Shown: positions 60,141 to 64,000 of the stretch, piece after piece
Layout of the letters: each line of letters starts with the position of its first letter
Numbering within the stretch: the stretch's first letter is position 1
NCBI GenBank assembly: GCA_030063045.1
Contig: JAQSEB010000105.1
Coordinates: 248,001-312,000 of the forward strand
Direction of reading: 5' to 3'
Origin: Pratylenchus scribneri
Taxonomy: Eukaryota > Nematoda > Chromadorea > Rhabditida > Pratylenchidae
Length of the DNA: 64,000 bases
The notes under the pieces: generated by a model
Database searches by the model: none
What the model was told of the DNA's origin: nothing
What the model saw: only the letters and a program-made list of their open reading frames with translations
Made by a program: the position numbers and the translations under genes

Positions 60141-61299
60141 TCATCCAATCATTTGCATTCGGACGATGAAGAAATCGAGAAGCAATTGAATTCCTGAGGG
60201 ATTTTTGCGCAATTCCTCCAACGGCACATATTCATGAATTCCATCTTCGGCGTAGACCACCTGTGAAATAATTAATTTTTTAATTAAAAATAAATTAAAT
60301 ATTACCAATGCCATCACTTTCTTGTCTGCCCCAACCACATCAACATTGCCCATTTGACGCATTCCAATGATTTGAGAGACCACAGCGTCCTCATCCATCA
60401 CACGATAATGTTCCTTTTCCACTGTAAAGATTAAATGTTTTATTAAAATTAAAATGATCGACTGACCGAATGGGACAAATTCCACTGCTTCATCCAGATT
60501 GGTGGTGGCGGCCTCCGTAGTGGCAATTTTGCTCTTGCGTCCGCGTTTCTTCATCTTTCTCCCTTGGCTCGAATTGCTTTGTCGCTTTTTCATCATATCG
60601 TCGATTTCGATTTGCTCGGGCACCAAATCAGCATTTTCCTCCTCAAATTTGTCAATCGCATCTGGGCAGTGGCAGTTGTCGATCTGATGAAAAAATTGGG
60701 TAATTTATTGCAAGAAAATTACATTTAAGAAAATTAAGACTTACATATTCCCATGTGTCGTCCTCCTCACCATATCCAACCCAACGAATCTTGTATTGCA
60801 CGATGCCATTGCAGATGCGTTTGCCAATCAATTCTTGCACATAGAAAACCTTAAATATTGGAATTTAATATTGATTTTTTTAGCGTCCATTCCTTTTCAA
60901 ACTTCGCAAATTCCAAGCCAAACTTATCTTATCATTTATCAACATCAACAATCAAAAAGTATTTTCGATACATATTGATAATTTGATCACCATATTTAAA
61001 TTTGACCCATAAACAACAAATTTTTTTTAGTTTACATTGGATCGCTTATACTCTATTATGGGCTTAAACTAAATAAATATTATCCTCAAATAATCATCAA
61101 TCATCAATAAATTTTTGTGTTATCAAACCTTATCAACGGCCTCTTCTGCTGCTGGCATTTCCGTGCCCGGCTCTGTTGCTGCACTCTTTGTTGGTGAATT
61201 ATTGCTTTCGATTTTGATCTTTTTTATGGTTGCCTGAGTGCCCCGTCCACGTTTTGCGGCGCCTTGATTTTGGAGAGTGGCTGTATTTGCTTTTGGCAT
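60141..61299 (-). CDS. HP1-like chromodomain protein
   Basis: Five minus-strand exons, 61299-61129, 60849-60745, 60683-60467, 60421-60306 and 60260-60141, give 242 residues. A basic N terminus (KRGRGTQATIKKIKIES) is followed by a chromodomain (FYVQELIGKRICNGIVQYKI, RWVGYGEEDDTWEYIDN, CHCPDAIDKFEEE) with the aromatic cage positions Tyr/Trp/Tyr typical of methyl-lysine readers. A basic hinge (QGRKMKKRGRKSKIATTEAA) leads to a chromoshadow-like domain (IGMRQMGNVDVVGADKKVMA, IHEYVPLEELRKNPSGIQLL). HP1 proteins bind H3K9 methyl marks and compact chromatin. The ATG at 61299 lies 11 bp from a MITE, so the 5' leader must come from the element or be short. Confidence 0.85.
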
Positions 61300-61310
61300 T
61301 TGAATAAAGT

Positions 61311-61554
61311 ATATGTGTTAGCGCTAAAACTGAAATTTCAGCTAAAACTGAAATTAGCTAGCTAAAACTGAAATTCCTCTAACTGTCTGCCACACTCTCT
61401 AACATGCTCTCCTTTTCTTTCTTTCTTTATATTTCCTATGTCACTCTCACTTTTCTCTGCATCTCTAACCAAAAAAGTGAGAAATAGTGTGTGAATTTCA
61501 GTTTTAGCTAGCTAATTTCAGTTTTAGCGGGTTTCAGTTTTAGCGCCCACATAT
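61311..61554. mobile_element. Palindromic MITE abutting the HP1-like start codon
   Basis: The left arm (61311-61375) begins ATATGTGTTAGCGCTAAAAC and repeats GCTAAAACTGAAATT three times; the right arm (61492-61554) is its reverse complement, ending TAGCGCCCACATAT. The middle of about 115 bp is TC-rich (ACTCTCTAACATGCTCTCCT). On the minus strand each subunit reads AAATTTCAGTTTTAGC, giving several TTTCAG acceptor-like sites. The nearest acceptor would leave a 24 to 30 base leader before the HP1-like ATG. Confidence 0.78.
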
Positions 61555-62052
61555 GAATATTTTCTATAAAATGAACTTTTTAGTTTTATGAAGATTATTG
61601 ACTGTATAATATGGTTTGGTTTTTGAATCTAATCTCTTTTCATTTTCACGTAAATTGGATATTGACAACTTGATTATTTAATGGGGAAAATAAATAAATA
61701 AGTAGAAAATTTTATTTTTATGCTAACATTTAATAAAATAACAAGTACCAATTATCAATCCACAATCCGCTTGTTCTATGAAAAATATTGAAAAAAAAAT
61801 TATAAAAAAAGATTTTACAATTTGATTATTATAGTTGGGTTGGTACGGGTACGTACTCTGCTGGATATCAAGATTTTTAAGATTACTAGATTATAAAACC
61901 TCTCTTGTTTTCTAAATAAGGTATTAGCATCGCAAATTGTCAAAAATTGGAATGATGAAGATTTCGGCTTTAGCTTGTTAGAAAACCATTATTATTAATA
62001 AAACCAGTTTAAATAATATATTACATATTAAAACTAAACTAGCAAACAAAAA
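61555..62052. other. intergenic, no gene recognised
   Basis: AT-rich spacer between the MITE and the shared upstream repeat. No feature supported. Confidence 0.5.
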
Positions 62053-62125
62053 GTGGTTTGTTTGAAATGTTTTCCTTTTAGGCGAAACGCGAAACGTGTA
62101 AAGCCTAAAAATAATTTATTTTTTG
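62053..62125 (+). promoter_or_regulatory. Upstream repeat shared with the coiled-coil gene
   Basis: Reads GTGGTTTGTTTGAAATGTTT then TTTTAGGCGAAACGCGAAAC and AATTTATTTTTTGAAAT. The same words occur on the minus strand at 22600-22660. Both copies lie 200 to 310 bp upstream of a start codon in gene orientation. It may be a shared cis element or a transposon remnant. Confidence 0.4.
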
Positions 62126-62362
62126 AAATTATTACTAAACTAACAAGATAAATTCGATCGAAAACATTTTTTCCAGCACCATTCATCCATCATAGTACAG
62201 TTCCAATTTTAGCCCATCCATAAAATCTATTTTCTTAAATTAGCTAAGCTTGCATTGCATTGAAATTATGCAAGCATTTATGCTTTTAATTTTTAGCTTT
62301 ATCAAAAATTTTGCTGAACTATTACTATTGCTGCATATCGACTAAACAAATTGTCAATAAAA

Positions 62363-63540
62363 ATGAGCAAAGTGAAGTGCCTTCATTGTCCGATAAAACG
62401 TTTGCCACATCAAGTTTGTATATTTACAATTGCTTTCTATACATTTATACAATTTTTTAGATGGAAGAACACGTTTTACATTGCAAAAAGAATAAACCAT
62501 ACGAATGTGATATTTGCCACCAATGTTTTCCAACTGCAAAAGGTCTGGGCACTCACAAAGGAAATTTTCACACGGCAGATGAACGGGGAACATTATTCAG
62601 ATGCCCGTTTGTTTTATTTTTTATTTTATAATTAAAAACCAAAACACAGTTATTGTCCGCATGGTTCCGATGACAAAAGAGCATTTGACAAACATGTGAG
62701 TCGTCATGAAGAATCGGGAGGCCCTGGGTTCCGCGCGCGGTCGCGCTCCCGTGAACCGGCCCGCTCATCTGTTTCGAGTAATTCGGCGGCCAGTCCAGTC
62801 CGAAGGTCATCTAGAGCCCGCTCATGTAATTCATCATCATCAGCTCCTCGGCAACGTGCACCATCCCGCAATTTCCGAGAAACATCCACGGTTTTTATTT
62901 TTTTACATATATCATAAATTGATTAATTAGCTAAATTAATTATTGGGAAAAAACGCCTTGTATAATTTTATTTAAGAACAAAAATGAACTATTAATTCTG
63001 TTAATAAATTCACATTTATTTTTACAGACAACCAACTCGACCAATTCAACAACTATGAATTGGGCGTCAATGCCGCCAACCACAAACAATCTGCTGGGAA
63101 TCGACACGGAAAATCGTCGTGAGGTATTAATTTATATTTCTATATGAATAATTTTTATTAATTTAGGGTGGATCTTCCCAAGGAATATTGCCAATCCGAA
63201 TGGTTGCTAATGGTTTGCTGGAAATTGCCGTTCTCAACCCGGACTATGCGGAGCGCAAAATTGCTGAATACAAAAGGCAATTTGCGGCAACGGTCAACGT
63301 AATAATTATTAATATTCCCAAATTAAATTCAATTTTATTCCAGCAACTTAGTGCAATGAATCAGCGCCTTCGGGAATATTGCATTGCCGAGGGAATTCAA
63401 TTGACCACTGAGGACTTTGTCGAGGAGAAAATTCAAGGTTTTTCGATAGTAATTGGAATGAATATTTAATTATAAATTAAATTTCAGCCCTCAAAGCAAA
63501 GTACCCACAAATCTATGGAGAGCCTTCTGGTCAGCAATAA
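62363..63540 (+). CDS. C2H2 zinc-finger protein with Ser/Arg-rich region
   Basis: Seven exons, 62363-62413, 62461-62606, 62650-62890, 63028-63123, 63167-63298, 63344-63437 and 63488-63540, give 270 residues. Three fingers are seen: KCLHCPIKRLPHQMEEHVLH, YECDICHQCFPTAKGLGTHK (with GNFH) and FRCPYCPHGSDDKRAFDKHV (with SRH). The third is split by a 43-bp intron that restores C-P-Y-C. A Ser/Arg/Ala-rich low-complexity stretch (RARSRSREPARSSVSSNSAA) follows, then a globular C terminus (GLLEIAVLNPDYAERKIAEY, LREYCIAEGIQLTTEDFVEE). It probably binds nucleic acid in the nucleus. The exact family is unknown. Confidence 0.78.
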
Positions 63541-63936
63541 ATGATGGATAAATATGGAGAAGAATGAATGTATGGATAAATTGCAAATTAATGAAATTTT
63601 TCTAAATTTATTTATGACAGCAGTGGCCTTTGAATCGCAAAATTTTTCGGGTTTTTTAAATTATATTTCCTCATATCAGTATTATTATATTTTTCGCATT
63701 TGATAAATATTTTCTATGGGATAAATATTTTCATAATTTTTTTTTTACTGATTGATTGATTTCGGTTTGAATTTTTTATATTTGTTCTAAATTTTAATAT
63801 AATTTAATTTAACATTTAAAACTTTCGGGAAAACTAATAAATAAGATTAACACAAAAATGCTTAATTCAATTTACATTATCCATTGTTTTAGATTCCATT
63901 GTTTTAGATTATCAACCAAATTTTATCCGAATAAAA
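63541..63936. other. intergenic, no gene recognised
   Basis: About 400 bp of AT-rich sequence between the zinc-finger gene and the next start codon on the same strand. No feature supported. Confidence 0.5.
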
Positions 63937-64000
63937 ATGGAAACAAATTTGGAACAATTTCATGATGAAGAAGAGCAACCTCCTCCTCTCATCATCGACA
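63937..64000 (+). CDS. 5' end of a gene cut by the window edge
   Basis: An ATG preceded by AAAA opens a frame to the window end (METNLEQFHDEEEQPPPLII plus D). It is acidic and Pro-rich. The remainder lies outside the window, so neither the product nor the gene boundary can be judged. Confidence 0.4.
   Translation, partial: METNLEQFHDEEEQPPPLIID

Overview
The window is nuclear DNA of a nematode, most probably a plant-parasitic tylenchid. It is AT-rich. Genes are split by many very short introns (often 36 to 50 bp), and several encode recognisable animal proteins: SET1-type methyltransferase, SNAPC1, type 1 methionine aminopeptidase, a LAMP-like protein, an HP1-like protein and a nematode serpentine receptor. 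One gene encodes a carbohydrate-binding module fused to an expansin (28960-30584), a plant cell wall-loosening protein typical of tylenchid nematodes and regarded as acquired from bacteria. The low GC content resembles root-knot nematodes, but the sequence alone does not fix the genus. No bacterial operon, CRISPR array, rRNA or convincing functional tRNA was seen.

Layout. 1-16 kb: the last exon of one gene, a 2-oxoglutarate/Fe(II) oxygenase, a seven-helix chemoreceptor, a very large signal-peptide protein gene (7901-15129) with a 24-bp minisatellite in one intron, and a small two-helix membrane protein. Pieces of the oxygenase and of the large gene occur twice, each copy truncated, on either side of the receptor. 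16-31 kb: a coiled-coil gene on the minus strand, an unrecognised plus-strand gene, a second array of the same minisatellite in reverse orientation, and the CBM2-expansin. 31-40 kb: two low-complexity acidic minus-strand genes and two small plus-strand genes. 40-50 kb: SET1 (about 7.1 kb, RRM to SET/post-SET) and methionine aminopeptidase. 50-64 kb: a transposon-like element carrying a SWIM zinc-finger gene, SNAPC1, a LAMP-like gene, a coiled-coil gene, an F-box-like gene, an HP1-like gene, a C2H2 zinc-finger gene and the first codons of another gene.

Repeats are prominent: two arrays of one 24-bp minisatellite, one with a 744-bp higher-order duplication; four copies of a roughly 300-bp dispersed element, one flanked by an 11-bp direct repeat; a 9-bp-TSD palindromic MITE; the SWIM-gene element with a second MITE nested in its terminal repeat; and a MITE lying 11 bp upstream of the HP1-like start codon. 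Several genes act on chromatin or transcription (SET1 writes H3K4 methylation, HP1-like reads methylated histone, SNAPC1 serves small RNA promoters). They are not arranged as an operon and I infer no functional cluster. Gene models were built by hand from splice-site and reading-frame continuity.
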